Numbered from the stretch's first letter, positions 26,638 to 35,387 are shown. The stretch is DNA of 64,000 nt from Paenibacillus woosongensis (GCF_009725165.1 NZ_WNZW01000001.1:1302001-1366000); one strand, 5' to 3'. Translations and numbers: made by a program. Notes: a model not told the origin generated them from the letters alone.

Positions 26638-27495
26638 ATGCATCGGGAAATTAGCATATTCAAATCTGGAGAAACAACGATAGAATATTCGGTTGCCGGA
26701 AAAGGTATCCCTGTATTACTGTTCCATGGCGGCCATTCGAGTTGTCGTGAGGAGTTCGGCTATCAGAGGCTGCTTGACGATGGCTATGCCATCATTACCC
26801 CTTCCCGCGCGGGATACGGCCATTCTTCCCCCATTTCCGATCTGTGGCAAGCCTGTCATCTTTATAAATCATTGTTGGATCATCTAACCCTGGACAAAGT
26901 TCACGTTATTGCGGTTTCCGCAGGGGGGCCTACCGGAATCGTATTTTGTTCTATGTTCCCTGAACGGGCTTCCAGTTTCACACTACAATGTGCAGTTACG
27001 AAGCCGTGGCTTGCACCAGAGGATAAAGAGTACATAATGGCAAGCCGTCTTTTCAAACCGGAAACGGAAAAAAGAACCTGGGCAATCCTTGCGGCGATGA
27101 ATAACCTATTTCCGAAACTAATCTTCAGAATGATGGCAGCTTCTTTCTCTCAACTACCATATTCCGAGGTTCGAATACGGCTTGACCATCACTACGCTGA
27201 TGCGTTCCGTAGAATGAACAACCGTCAGCGCTCCTATTCGGGTTTCTTTATTGACCTGGAACAAACCCAATGTGATTATTCTAAGGAACTGGCAGCCATT
27301 CAAGCCCCAACGTTGATTATGCACAGTCTAAACGACAGTTCGGTGCCTCTAAGCCACCCGGAAAACGCAAAGGCGCTCATCCCCCATTCGGAAGTATGCC
27401 TTCTAGATTCATGGGGGCATCTCTTATGGATCGGAAAGCACTCCGCCGAGTATGACCATGCTCTGGTTTCTTTTTTATCGCGGCAGCGCGACTAG
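26638..27495 (+). CDS. Alpha/beta hydrolase
   Basis: 285 aa, cytoplasmic (no signal). VLLFHGGHSS is the oxyanion HG motif; the nucleophile elbow is S94 in IAVSAGGPTG; the acid lies in MHSLNDSSVP and the His in SWGHLLWIG. The overall shape is that of small-molecule esterases/haloperoxidase-like hydrolases; the substrate cannot be told. AGAGGAAGC before the ATG. Monocistronic, upstream of the MarR operator array. Confidence 0.85.
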   Translation: MHREISIFKSGETTIEYSVAGKGIPVLLFHGGHSSCREEFGYQRLLDDGYAIITPSRAGYGHSSPISDLWQACHLYKSLLDHLTLDKVHVIAVSAGGPTGIVFCSMFPERASSFTLQCAVTKPWLAPEDKEYIMASRLFKPETEKRTWAILAAMNNLFPKLIFRMMAASFSQLPYSEVRIRLDHHYADAFRRMNNRQRSYSGFFIDLEQTQCDYSKELAAIQAPTLIMHSLNDSSVPLSHPENAKALIPHSEVCLLDSWGHLLWIGKHSAEYDHALVSFLSRQRD

Positions 27496-27561
27496 GGGCC
27501 ATCACACTTTCACCCGGCTGTTGTGGTTGTGGTGAAATTTGTGATCGAGTTGGCAAAATAA

Positions 27562-27688
27562 TAGTTGCAATGACATCCTATTGGGCATACACTGTAATTA
27601 GTTGCAATAGCATCCTATTGAACACACCTATTAGTTGCAATGACATCCTATTGAAGACATTCCTATTAGTTGCAATAACACCCTATTG
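27562..27688. promoter_or_regulatory. Four tandem operator-like repeats before the MarR gene
   Basis: A 22-bp unit beginning TAGTTGCAATGACATCCTAT and ending TG occurs at 27562-27583, 27599-27620, 27632-27653 and 27667-27688 (starts 37, 33 and 35 bp apart). Each contains an inverted CAATa/TATTG pair (clearest in copy 2, CAATAGcatccTATTG). The last copy ends 5 bp before the GGAGG of the MarR gene. Autoregulation by the MarR protein is the simple reading. Confidence 0.7.
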
Positions 27689-27705
27689 AAGAAGGAGGAG
27701 CTACA

Positions 27706-28179
27706 CTGAGCGAGCATTGGGAGACACATTCGAATCACAAGGACACCACGGAATCGCATGGTTATTACATCTCCGCTATTTATCGTCATATGCAGGTGTT
27801 GATCTCGAAAGAGCTGGAGCCATACCGGATCGGGGCCGGACAGTATATTTTTCTCATGGCGATCGCGTCCCGGCAGCCAGTCACGCAGAAAGCGCTTAGC
27901 GAACAGCTGCTCATTGACAAGACGACGACTGCAAAGGCGATTGCTAAGCTGGAAGTGGAGGGTTATGTGCGGAGAGAAGTTGATCCTGCCGACAATCGCT
28001 ACCACCTGCTGTATCTGACAGATTCCGGGCGTAAGGTGGTACCGAAGGTGCAGGAAGCACTGGGACGTGTCAAGAGCAAAACCCGTAAAGGCATTACTGA
28101 CGAGAAATATGATTTGTTGTTAAGCCTGCTGAAGATTGTGCTTTACAATCTTAGCGAACAGGGGGAGATGCCAGAATGA
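27706..28179 (+). CDS. MarR-family transcriptional regulator, probable CTG start
   Basis: The winged-helix core is clear (LSEQLLIDKTTTAKAIAKLE, then VRREVDPADNRYHLLYLTDS). The first ATG (27790) would remove the N-terminal dimerisation helix. The frame stays open upstream and reads SHGYYISAIYRHMQVLISKE, typical of MarR proteins, back to a CTG at 27706 placed 7 nt after GGAGG. A CTG start (157 aa) is therefore proposed. It overlaps the next gene by ATGA. The ligand is unknown. Confidence 0.75.
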   Translation: MSEHWETHSNHKDTTESHGYYISAIYRHMQVLISKELEPYRIGAGQYIFLMAIASRQPVTQKALSEQLLIDKTTTAKAIAKLEVEGYVRREVDPADNRYHLLYLTDSGRKVVPKVQEALGRVKSKTRKGITDEKYDLLLSLLKIVLYNLSEQGEMPE

Positions 28180-28392
28180 GCGTTAACAGAGGGGAGCGGT
28201 TAACCGAAGAGCTGCTTTCTTGGGCGGAGGTAACGATCCATCCTCATCGTTTTGGAGGAGTGGAGCTTCAGTACAATAACAAGGAGATAGGTCATCAATT
28301 GGCTATCCGTGTATTTGAACACCGAGTTGGATGTTGCTCATGCGATTGAAATCGCGCGCTCCAAATACGACCAATTAATCCTGAGGAGGTGT
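28176..28392 (+). pseudogene. DUF5519 (luciferase-like domain) gene broken by an internal deletion
   Basis: The ATG at 28176 overlaps the MarR stop (ATGA). The first frame reads LLSWAEVTIHPHRFGGVELQ, then KEIGH, the start of DUF5519 proteins, but ends at 28347-28349 after 57 codons. The +1 frame then supplies the family's C-terminal helix (WLSVYLNTELDVAHAIEIAR, SKYDQLI). About 30 codons between are absent, so a deletion that shifts frame is likely. Coupled to marR and followed by a VOC gene in the same operon. Confidence 0.65.
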
Positions 28393-28397
28393 AATTC

Positions 28398-28766
28398 ATG
28401 CTGGCATTACCGTTTATCGCAGTGGATAACTGCAAAGACGAGATCAAGCATTATCAAAGCATTTTTGGCGGTGAGATTGAGATTTTGCGTAAGCAAGGAG
28501 AAGAGGTGCTTAATGCGGATTTGCATGTAGAAGGAGCTAGACTAAAGTTTGCCGACACGCAAGCGTCAAAGCCGGAACAGATAGGCGATTACGTAAGGGT
28601 ATTTCTAAAAATGGATACAGAAGAGAAATTCCATCGTATCTATGACGGATTGGCTGCCGGCGGGACGATAATTGCTGAAGCATACGAAGCGCCGTTTAAC
28701 GGATTGCTCTCCATCGTGACCGACCGGAACGGAGTATGTTGGGTGTTGTCCTATTACCGAAGCTAA
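28398..28766 (+). CDS. VOC-family protein, PhnB/YjdN-like
   Basis: 122 aa, one glyoxalase/bleomycin-resistance fold: LPFIAVDNCKDEIKHYQSIF and FGGEIEI at the start, ADLHVEGARLKFADT, and the end PFNGLLSIVTDRNGVCWVLS. In PhnB-like proteins metal ligands are often missing; here the expected His/Glu positions are not obvious, so catalysis is uncertain. AGGAGGT 8 nt before the ATG. Last gene of the marR operon. Confidence 0.85.
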   Translation: MLALPFIAVDNCKDEIKHYQSIFGGEIEILRKQGEEVLNADLHVEGARLKFADTQASKPEQIGDYVRVFLKMDTEEKFHRIYDGLAAGGTIIAEAYEAPFNGLLSIVTDRNGVCWVLSYYRS

Positions 28767-28787
28767 CAGGTACGGTTTATTAAAAAG

Positions 28788-28836
28788 AAAGACGCTGCCT
28801 TTCAGCAGAGCTATCTACTGTTGGCGCAGCGTCTTT
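28788..28836. terminator. Terminator between the convergent VOC and SDR genes
   Basis: AAAGACGCTGC pairs with GCAGCGTCTTT around a 27-nt loop that can pair further; A/T tails on both sides allow use in both directions. Confidence 0.75.
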
Positions 28837-28848
28837 AGTCATGAGTAG

Positions 28849-29613
28849 TTATAAGTGTGATCCTCCACTTGTGTCGATGCATTGGCCGGTGATCCACCGA
28901 CTTTCCTGGGAGGCTAGAAATGCTGCAACATCTGCAATATCTAACGGTTCTCCCCATCTTCCGAAAATCGAATACTCGGCACCGAATTTATTAGCAGACG
29001 GATCCTGCAGCATTGCAGAGTTCATGTCTGTGGCAACGAATCCAGGTTGTATAGCATTAATTGTAATCCCGCGAGGTCCTAATTGATTGGATAACGCTAG
29101 TGTTAGTGTGTTAATCGCTCCCTTGCTCATGCTATAAGCAGGAATTCCGGGCAGGGAAATTCTTGTTACAGCGGATGACAGGTTAATAATTCGCCCCTCG
29201 TCCCGCAAACGCTGAAGAGCTTGTTGTATTAGAAAAAACGGTACTTTCACATTGATCCGCATAATTTCATCAAAGGCTTCTTCCGTCGTCTCCTCAATGG
29301 ATGCTGGCAGACCGATCCCTGCGTTATTTACCAGTATGTCAAAATGATTGTTCCCCGTGCGGCTATACAACGCTTCATCCATTGCTTCATAAAGAGCCGT
29401 CACACTATTTAATAGGCCAAGTTCTCTACCAAGGGTAAATGCTTCCCCTCCACTGTGCTCAATCTCGCGAACGACTTCTTCTGCGTCCCCCCGATTCTTG
29501 CCATAATGAACGGCTACCAAGGCGCCTTCCTGCCCCAAACGCAGCGCGATGGCACGTCCAATCCCCCGACTCGCACCTGTAACGAGAGCGATCTTTCCAC
29601 TTAGTTTTTTCAT
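28849..29613 (-). CDS. Short-chain dehydrogenase/reductase
   Basis: 254 aa, classical SDR. NADP(H)-type cofactor loop TGASRGIG (12-19), NNAG (96-99), catalytic S147, Y160 and K164 (NLSSAV, PAYSMSKGA), and the C-terminal WITGQCIDTSGGSHL typical of FabG-like/sugar-dehydrogenase-like SDRs. The substrate is unknown. GGAGGAGC is upstream of the ATG. Single gene, convergent with the marR operon. Confidence 0.9.
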   Translation of the reverse strand: MKKLSGKIALVTGASRGIGRAIALRLGQEGALVAVHYGKNRGDAEEVVREIEHSGGEAFTLGRELGLLNSVTALYEAMDEALYSRTGNNHFDILVNNAGIGLPASIEETTEEAFDEIMRINVKVPFFLIQQALQRLRDEGRIINLSSAVTRISLPGIPAYSMSKGAINTLTLALSNQLGPRGITINAIQPGFVATDMNSAMLQDPSANKFGAEYSIFGRWGEPLDIADVAAFLASQESRWITGQCIDTSGGSHL

Positions 29614-29814
29614 ATTTTATCAGCTCCTCCTCTTATTTCAATTTCAGTTATAGCACAGGAGGGATTTCAAAATGTTGCTCCTATATTCCCATATCCTCGT
29701 GTGAAAAAGGAGGGTTGACGGGCAATAGCTGCTGACAAGCTTCATATGACACACGTTTTGTCGTCTTAACACGCATTGTCTTTCTGAGCACGCATTATCC
29801 ACCTGAACACCTGT

Positions 29815-29950
29815 TACTCTGTATGATTTTTCGTATAGAATTATCGAAGTAAGCGCCAAATGATAAATTCTATTTGATTTTTCATACATATCCGTCCATT
29901 TTGCCTGCTCAACGTGAAATTCTATATGAATTTTCATATACAACCGCACG
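29815..29950 (+). repeat. Dispersed ~135-bp repeat, copy R2
   Basis: CTGTATGATTTTTCGTATAG, then CCAAATGATAAATTCTATTT, TTTTTCATACATATC, TTTTGCCTGCTCAACGT and TCTATATGAATTTTCATATA. Very close to R3. It lies downstream of the nuclease/HTH gene's 3' end. Confidence 0.85.
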
Positions 29951-29983
29951 ATACCTCTCGAATCAGTCGAATCGGGCAAACCA

Positions 29984-30078
29984 ACCGATCGAACCGATCG
30001 AGCAAACCAAGCAAAGCAACCCAAGAAAACCAAAGCAACCCAAGCAAACCAAACAAACCAAAAAACCAAATCAATCCA
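29984..30078. repeat. T-poor degenerate repeat tract
   Basis: The plus strand is almost free of T and built from AGCAA, ACCAA and CCAAG words, such as AAGCAACCCAAG repeated. It separates R2 from the nuclease/HTH gene. Not coding by appearance. Confidence 0.7.
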
Positions 30079-30117
30079 TCCGATCCGAAGCAATTCAATT
30101 CATTTCATTTCAATCGC

Positions 30118-30801
30118 TCAGACCAAATCCGGACTTTGGATGGAACCGACGTATTCGTAGTAGATGACCCGCCCAGACACGCCCCTTGCTACGGCTCTAA
30201 ACTTTCCCTTCTCCACTAATAAGCGGCAATATTTAATGACCGTCATCGTATGCAGTTCCAGCTCCCTTGCCGCCTCGGTTGGGCGAATGACGCGATTGTG
30301 GCGAATGGCTGCCCGCATCAAATCTCGTTCGATTTTGGAATATAGCTTTTTAACCTTTCTTTTAACACCAAACTCCGCCGCCAGATATGGAGACAGAATG
30401 TTCCGCAATGCGGACAGAATGAACGAAGGATTCTCTTTCAACTCATCCAGAGAGATGTAGTAGACCGAACAATCTTGTGCCTGAAGAAAAAGCCCGCGGT
30501 TCAAATCTCTTCTATACTTGGTTCGGTCTGTACCGTGGGAGCCGAAATCCATGACTTCAAATATAATACGTATGGCTCCTATCACCCACATAAAGTCTAC
30601 AAAGTAGGATCGCCCCCGCCAGTCCTTGACTTCATACTCAGGATGTAATCCGTGAAAATGTCCGGCAAGCGGCCACCATATTTGTTCTATGAACAACCGA
30701 TTCCCGTAGCCATGACCGCGTTTTAGAGCATCGAGACGCTCCCCTCTTCTTCGTCTAAGATGATCGCTTATCCATTTATCGTGCTCCATTTGAAAACTCA
30801 T
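30118..30801 (-). CDS. Nuclease-fold plus helix-turn-helix protein, 227 aa
   Basis: Begins MSFQMEHDKWISDHLRRRRG; the ATG has GGGAGGCAGG 2-9 nt upstream. Residues about 35-125 look like a PD-(D/E)XK fold: HPEYEVKDWRGRSYFVDFMW with E57 and D69, then RIIFEVMDF with E82. The usual catalytic Lys two residues after that Glu is M84 here, so cleavage may be lost. Residues about 165-220 form a winged HTH (RPTEAARELELHTMTVIKYC). This belongs to a Paenibacillus/Bacillus family often labelled 'DNA-binding response regulator', although it has no receiver domain. Nuclease + winged HTH also recalls TnsA. Flanked by repeats R2 and R3. Confidence 0.75.
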   Translation of the reverse strand: MSFQMEHDKWISDHLRRRRGERLDALKRGHGYGNRLFIEQIWWPLAGHFHGLHPEYEVKDWRGRSYFVDFMWVIGAIRIIFEVMDFGSHGTDRTKYRRDLNRGLFLQAQDCSVYYISLDELKENPSFILSALRNILSPYLAAEFGVKRKVKKLYSKIERDLMRAAIRHNRVIRPTEAARELELHTMTVIKYCRLLVEKGKFRAVARGVSGRVIYYEYVGSIQSPDLV

Positions 30802-30840
30802 TTCCTGCCTCCCTTTTTCTCGTTTTCTTCTAACAAATAT

Positions 30841-30878
30841 AAAAAAGCCGACTCCTTTCACATCGAAAGGTAGCCGGC
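30841..30878 (-). terminator. Intrinsic terminator in the leader of the nuclease/HTH gene
   Basis: Minus strand GCCGGCTACCTTTC pairs with GAAAGGAGTCGGC around a 5-nt loop and is followed by six T. It ends only 40 bp before the start codon and no gene precedes it on this strand for 700 bp, so it would act as a leader attenuator or block read-through from the GH operon. Confidence 0.75.
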
Positions 30879-31235
30879 ATTCTTTACCGCTAAAGAGCTG
30901 TATGATAATGATAGTGTGCCATAAACTTTTGGGGTGTGCAACAAGATAAGGGGAACGAGCAGCATTTATGGTCATCTTCAGAGGCTATGACGGATTGTGA
31001 ACAACATTCAACGATCTGCAAACTATAATCATCCTGGCCATCTCCCTTCCGGGTTCTACCTTGCTTCACTTCGCCTTATATTGATGTTTTATTTAGTTTG
31101 AACTACGTAAGACTTAGTTCACCAATAAATCAAGAGGATGACTGCAACGAACTCAATTCTAGGTCTGAGACGAAAGGCCGCGTTGATACGGGTTTGTGAC
31201 TGTGATTAACTGCCTGTGGCCAGGCTGTTGACTGC

Positions 31236-31274
31236 CTTTTGGCGGGCTGTTGGCGGGCTGTTGGCGGGCTGTTG
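31236..31274. repeat. 11-bp tandem repeat
   Basis: Just over three copies of TTGGCGGGCTG in a GC-rich patch between the nuclease gene and R3, preceded by a related TGGCCAGGCTGTTG. Nothing else was recognised from 30880 to 31330. Confidence 0.75.
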
Positions 31275-31330
31275 CAACAGCCTTCTTTAACTTTTTTATG
31301 CCTTGCTTCCACATACTAATGAGCTTCGTC

Positions 31331-31464
31331 AATCTGTATGATTTCTCGTATACAATTATCAAAATAAACGCCAAATGATAAATTCTATTTGATTTTTCAT
31401 ACAGATCTATCTATTTTGCCTGCTCAACGTAAATTCTATATGAAAATTCATATACAATCGCAAG
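31331..31464 (+). repeat. Dispersed ~135-bp repeat, copy R3
   Basis: Nearly the same as R2 box by box, ending TCTATATGAAAATTCATATA, where TATATGAAAATTCATATA is a near-perfect palindrome. It lies on the 5' side of the nuclease/HTH gene, so that R2 and R3 are direct repeats around it. Between R3 and the GH5 gene only the GH operon terminator was seen. Confidence 0.85.
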
Positions 31465-31581
31465 ACGAATCAATCGAATCAGCAATAGAGCCGCAAATAC
31501 CCCAAGTAATGTCAAATTAAGATGGGCAAATCTTAATGATTGCTCTAAGCTGCTCGATCATTCATCTTTATATTATCAGAA

Positions 31582-31608
31582 AGACAACAAGGAGCCTCGT
31601 GGGCTCCC
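31582..31608 (-). terminator. Terminator of the cell-wall hydrolase operon
   Basis: Minus strand GGAGCC/GGCTCC with a 5-nt loop, followed by TTGTTGTCTTT. Confidence 0.75.
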
Positions 31609-31630
31609 TGTACTGTTTTTGATCGACTTT

Positions 31631-33385
31631 TTAAGGCGTCGTGCCCCATACCAAAGTTCCGTTTTGATGCAGCGTTACACGATTCCAATCCGCAAAGGCG
31701 GTTTTCGCCCCATCATAAGAATAGTCGTTTGCTTCGTTGAAGTTCGACCAGTCATCTTTGTACATCCGCAGCTGGATGTCTCCCGTTTGTCCGCCTGCAG
31801 GGATCGAACCTGCCGCTGCACTAAAGCTTATCTCAACGTAAGTGTCCGTATTACTGCCGGTGAGGCTCGCGAATGCCGCACTAATATTGCTTGCGCCGAT
31901 TTGCGCCCAGTCGATCGATGCGTTCATATCCGCGGTACCGTCTTTCGTGAAGTAATAGCGAAGCTTGAGTCCGCTCAGGTTAACGGAGGTCGTACCATTG
32001 TTCTTGATGTTAAAGGACGGCTTCATTTGGTTATCCGTGGCGCTCGTGTCACCGACTTTGTATTGGACAACAAGGTTCCCCGTACTGGCGCCGCCGCTAG
32101 CCGGCGTTGCGCTCGCTTGCGCAGAGTTCGCGCTGTTCCCCGCGCTATTGGATGCGCTGACGACATAATAATACGTCGTGCCATTCGTCAGCCCGGTGTT
32201 CGTGTAGTTCGTCGCAGTCAGACCAGTCGCCACATTCGAGTACGGACCGCCGCTGGTCGTTGCTCGCTTCACAGTATAGCTCGTCGCCCCGCTAACTGCG
32301 TTCCAGGTTAATGATACCTGGGCGTTGCCGGCTGTTGCCGAGAGGCCGGTCGGCGCGGCCGGTGCAGCTGGATTGCCGCTGCCGCCTCCAGTTGCTTGCC
32401 GGATTTGATCTCGAACCCATTTGCCCGATTCGGACAATTGGGCATCGGTCCAGCCGCCCGTCGTCGAAGCGCCGGGAAGAAGGGCTGCGGAAGACTCGGC
32501 CTTATCGGCCAGCGACCAGTTCACCCAGCTGATCTTGCGTGCATTCAAGAAGTCAATCCACTCTTTGGACTGAGGCAAATACGGCCCTCCGTTCCCGGAT
32601 GCGTCACTGGTGCCCCACTCGGTAACGAAGATTGCCGCTCCTTTGTTCATCGCATAGGTAATTCGGTCTCTTAAAAACTGTCCATGCGTGCCTGCATAGA
32701 AATGAAGCGCATACATGACATTGCTGTGTGAGACCGGATTGTCGGCCGCCAGATGAATATCCTGGCTCCAGGTCGGACTGCCGACGATAACCACTCCATC
32801 CGGATCAATCGCGCGAATGGCCGTAATTACTTCTTCCGCATACGACTTGACCTCTGCCCAGGACACATTCCCATTGGGCTCGTTCGCGATTTCATAGATT
32901 ACATTTGGCGTGTTGCCGTACAATGTGGCCATCTCTTGGAAGAACGCTTTCGCTTGCGTTTTGTACGTATTCGGATTGCCATCATACAAAATATGCCAAT
33001 CAATAATAACGTACAAGCCCAGGTCGATGGATGCCTGAACCGCTTCCTTCACCTTGTCCTTAACGGAAGGATTCGTAATGTAACCATCTTCGGCTGTATA
33101 CATAGCAGCACGGAAGACGTTGATGCCCCAGTTATCTCTCATCCATTGCAACGACGATTTGTTGACGAAATCGCCATACCACTGCAATCCATGGGAGCTC
33201 ATGCCAACCAGTTGAACAGCTTGCCCGGACTGTCCTGCCAATTGATTGCCCTGAACTTTTAATTGGCCGAAAGGAACAGCCGGAGCGGCATAGCCTTTGG
33301 GAGAGCCCACAGGCAGCAATAAACCAAGCACCAAGACCAGTGTCAATAACAAGCGGCCAGATGGCCGAATGGTATGAATCCGCAT
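31631..33385 (-). CDS. Secreted GH5 endoglucanase with FN3 and CBM3
   Basis: 584 aa, hydrolysing beta-1,4-glucan outside the cell. Order: signal peptide (1-33), GH5 (subfamily 2-like) about 36-330, Gly-rich linker, FN3 about 343-428, CBM3 about 437-584. The acid/base is E169 (YEIANEPNG) and the nucleophile E256 (FVTEWGTS); [11 protein letters not shown] is typical of the Bacillus Cel5A group. CBM3 anchors it to crystalline cellulose. Last gene of the operon, 87 bp after the AA10 gene. Confidence 0.93.
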   Translation of the reverse strand: MRIHTIRPSGRLLLTLVLVLGLLLPVGSPKGYAAPAVPFGQLKVQGNQLAGQSGQAVQLVGMSSHGLQWYGDFVNKSSLQWMRDNWGINVFRAAMYTAEDGYITNPSVKDKVKEAVQASIDLGLYVIIDWHILYDGNPNTYKTQAKAFFQEMATLYGNTPNVIYEIANEPNGNVSWAEVKSYAEEVITAIRAIDPDGVVIVGSPTWSQDIHLAADNPVSHSNVMYALHFYAGTHGQFLRDRITYAMNKGAAIFVTEWGTSDASGNGGPYLPQSKEWIDFLNARKISWVNWSLADKAESSAALLPGASTTGGWTDAQLSESGKWVRDQIRQATGGGSGNPAAPAAPTGLSATAGNAQVSLTWNAVSGATSYTVKRATTSGGPYSNVATGLTATNYTNTGLTNGTTYYYVVSASNSAGNSANSAQASATPASGGASTGNLVVQYKVGDTSATDNQMKPSFNIKNNGTTSVNLSGLKLRYYFTKDGTADMNASIDWAQIGASNISAAFASLTGSNTDTYVEISFSAAAGSIPAGGQTGDIQLRMYKDDWSNFNEANDYSYDGAKTAFADWNRVTLHQNGTLVWGTTP

Positions 33386-33472
33386 GATATAACCTCCTGA
33401 TATCTACTTTTTGGTCATGCGAGAGATCCGCAAGACACAGATCTCTCGCACAATTATTTAACAATCCATAGT

Positions 33473-35320
33473 TTAGGGCTCATTCCCCCATACAGCCGTA
33501 CCATTCTGATACAGAACGACCCGGCTCCAGTCCGCGAACGCTGTCTTCGTCCCATCGAACGAGTAGTCGTTCTCCTCGTTGAAGTTCGACCAGTCCGCCT
33601 TGGACATGCGCAGCTGGATTTCGCCGGATTGGCCGCCTGCCGCAATCGAGCCTGCGCCGGACGAGAAGCCAAGCTCCACGTACGTATCCGAATCTGTACC
33701 GGTATGGTTGCCGAACGAAATCTGAAGGTTGCTCGCGCCGAGCTGTGCCCAGTCAATCGAGCCGTTCATCGCCGCAGAACCTTCTTTGGTGAAGTAGTAG
33801 CGGATTTTAAGCGTGCTTAGGTCGACAGCCGAAGTGCCATTATTTTTGATGTTGAAGTGAGGCTTGATCTGGTTGTCGGTTGCATTTGTATCGCCTGCTT
33901 TATACTGCAACACGAGGTTCGAGGCGATCGGATCACCCGCCGGCGTCGCGCTCACTGGCGCGGAGTCCGGGCTATGACCCGCGCTGTTCGACGCGCTGAC
34001 GACGTAATAATACGTCGTGTCGTTCGTTAAGCCGGTATTCGTGTAGCTCGGGGTCGTCAGGCCTGTCGCCACGTTCGTGTATGGGCCGCCGCTTGTTGTC
34101 GCCCGCTTCACCGTATAGCTCGTCGCGCCGCTCACCGCGTTCCAGCTCAAGGATACCTGAGCATTGCCGGCTGTCGCCGTCAAGCCAGCCGGTGCCGCCG
34201 GTGCCGCAGGAACTTCCGTGCCGGCCATCGGCGTCGCGCTCACTTGCGCCGAGTTCGGGCTATGACCCGCGCTGTTCGACGCGCTGACGACGTAATAGTA
34301 CGTCGTACCATTCGTCAAGCCTGTGTTCGTGTAGCTCGGGGTCGTCAGACCAGTCGCCACGTCCGTGTACGGACCGCCGCTTGTTGTCGCGCGCTTCACC
34401 GTGTAGCTTGTCGCGCCGCTGGAAGGCGCCCAGGTCAAGTTGATCTGCGCATTGCCCGCCGTCGCCGTCAGGCCAGTCGGTGCCGCAGGAGCTGTCGGGT
34501 TGCCCGTAGCCGGACCGATCTGCTGCCAGACTTCGTGCACTCCGGGTTCTTGTCCTTGCGTCCACCATCTAGCTTGCCAAATAGAACCTTTGTAAACGAC
34601 TTGCTCACCTGGATTGTAAGGACGGATCGGGCTCCAATCGCGGATATCCCCAAAACGATTCGGATCACCAGGATGTCCTGGAGCCGGCGTAGTCGGTTGC
34701 GAAGGGTCGGTCGTCAAATTCACGTCGATGACTTGATAGAAAGCATTTACAGTATCAAAAATATCCCATACCCCGACTATGACATAATAGCCGGTCCGAT
34801 CGTTTGGAATGAAACAGTCATGCTCCACGACCATCGGCGGTATCGCGCCATTATCCTCGTATCTGCAGAACAGCTCCAGATCCGAGCGCTTCAGCGGGGA
34901 ATTCGGATCCCAGCCCTTTTTCGTAATATAGTAATCCCAATAGTTGGTACTATGGTTCGCTACCATATCCCAATGGAAAGTAAAAGGCCCGCCTTTCATA
35001 TTGATTTTGTTCCAGCGGTTTTCGGTCTGAACATCAAGCTCCGGGTATTTGCTTCCTCCAGCAATCTGGCCGTCGGGTACGCCGATTTCCGGAAAATCGC
35101 CGCGCCCCTCAATACTCCATGGCTCATACATAACTGCACCGCAGCCTGTATTGATCCCGTCATAACACAAGTCGGAACGACTGTTCTCTATCCAACCGTG
35201 CGCAGAAGCGCGATCGACAAATAGCAACGAACATACGATGAACATTAGCGCTGCACCTGCAGCCATAATCAGCAATCTGAGTTTTGACGGTTTATGATGC
35301 ATGAATAATTGATCTGCCAT
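33473..35320 (-). CDS. AA10 lytic polysaccharide monooxygenase with two FN3 and a CBM3
   Basis: 615 aa. The signal peptide ends ASA at 40, exposing H41 (HGWIENSRSDLC), the N-terminal copper ligand; the second histidine-brace residue is H123 (ANHSTNYWDYYITKKGW). After the AA10 domain (41-215) comes a short aromatic module (YNPGEQVVYKGSIWQARWW), like CBM5/12, then two FN3 and a C-terminal CBM3. It oxidatively cleaves crystalline cellulose or chitin; the CBM3 and operon favour cellulose. The ATG at 35320 has GGAGG 8 nt upstream. Confidence 0.93.
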   Translation of the reverse strand: MADQLFMHHKPSKLRLLIMAAGAALMFIVCSLLFVDRASAHGWIENSRSDLCYDGINTGCGAVMYEPWSIEGRGDFPEIGVPDGQIAGGSKYPELDVQTENRWNKINMKGGPFTFHWDMVANHSTNYWDYYITKKGWDPNSPLKRSDLELFCRYEDNGAIPPMVVEHDCFIPNDRTGYYVIVGVWDIFDTVNAFYQVIDVNLTTDPSQPTTPAPGHPGDPNRFGDIRDWSPIRPYNPGEQVVYKGSIWQARWWTQGQEPGVHEVWQQIGPATGNPTAPAAPTGLTATAGNAQINLTWAPSSGATSYTVKRATTSGGPYTDVATGLTTPSYTNTGLTNGTTYYYVVSASNSAGHSPNSAQVSATPMAGTEVPAAPAAPAGLTATAGNAQVSLSWNAVSGATSYTVKRATTSGGPYTNVATGLTTPSYTNTGLTNDTTYYYVVSASNSAGHSPDSAPVSATPAGDPIASNLVLQYKAGDTNATDNQIKPHFNIKNNGTSAVDLSTLKIRYYFTKEGSAAMNGSIDWAQLGASNLQISFGNHTGTDSDTYVELGFSSGAGSIAAGGQSGEIQLRMSKADWSNFNEENDYSFDGTKTAFADWSRVVLYQNGTAVWGNEP

Positions 35321-35387
35321 ATAAATAACCTCCATTCATTTGTAAATCTAAGTGATATTCCGGAGCGCTATTGAGCGCTCCGGTCTC

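Noticed and set aside
27562-27688. CRISPR-like pattern of four repeats
   Set aside because: Spacers are only 11-15 bp and similar to each other, the repeats sit at a promoter, and no cas genes are present.
29644-30093. 149-codon minus frame with a Trp/Phe-rich start
   Set aside because: Produced by the T-poor repeat tract and R2; no start signal.
30118-30801. Response regulator annotation for the nuclease/HTH gene
   Set aside because: No receiver domain or phosphoacceptor Asp; the first half fits a nuclease fold better.
32753-33262. Long plus-strand frames opposite the hydrolase and purine genes (this one and many others)
   Set aside because: Codon shadows of strongly supported minus-strand genes.
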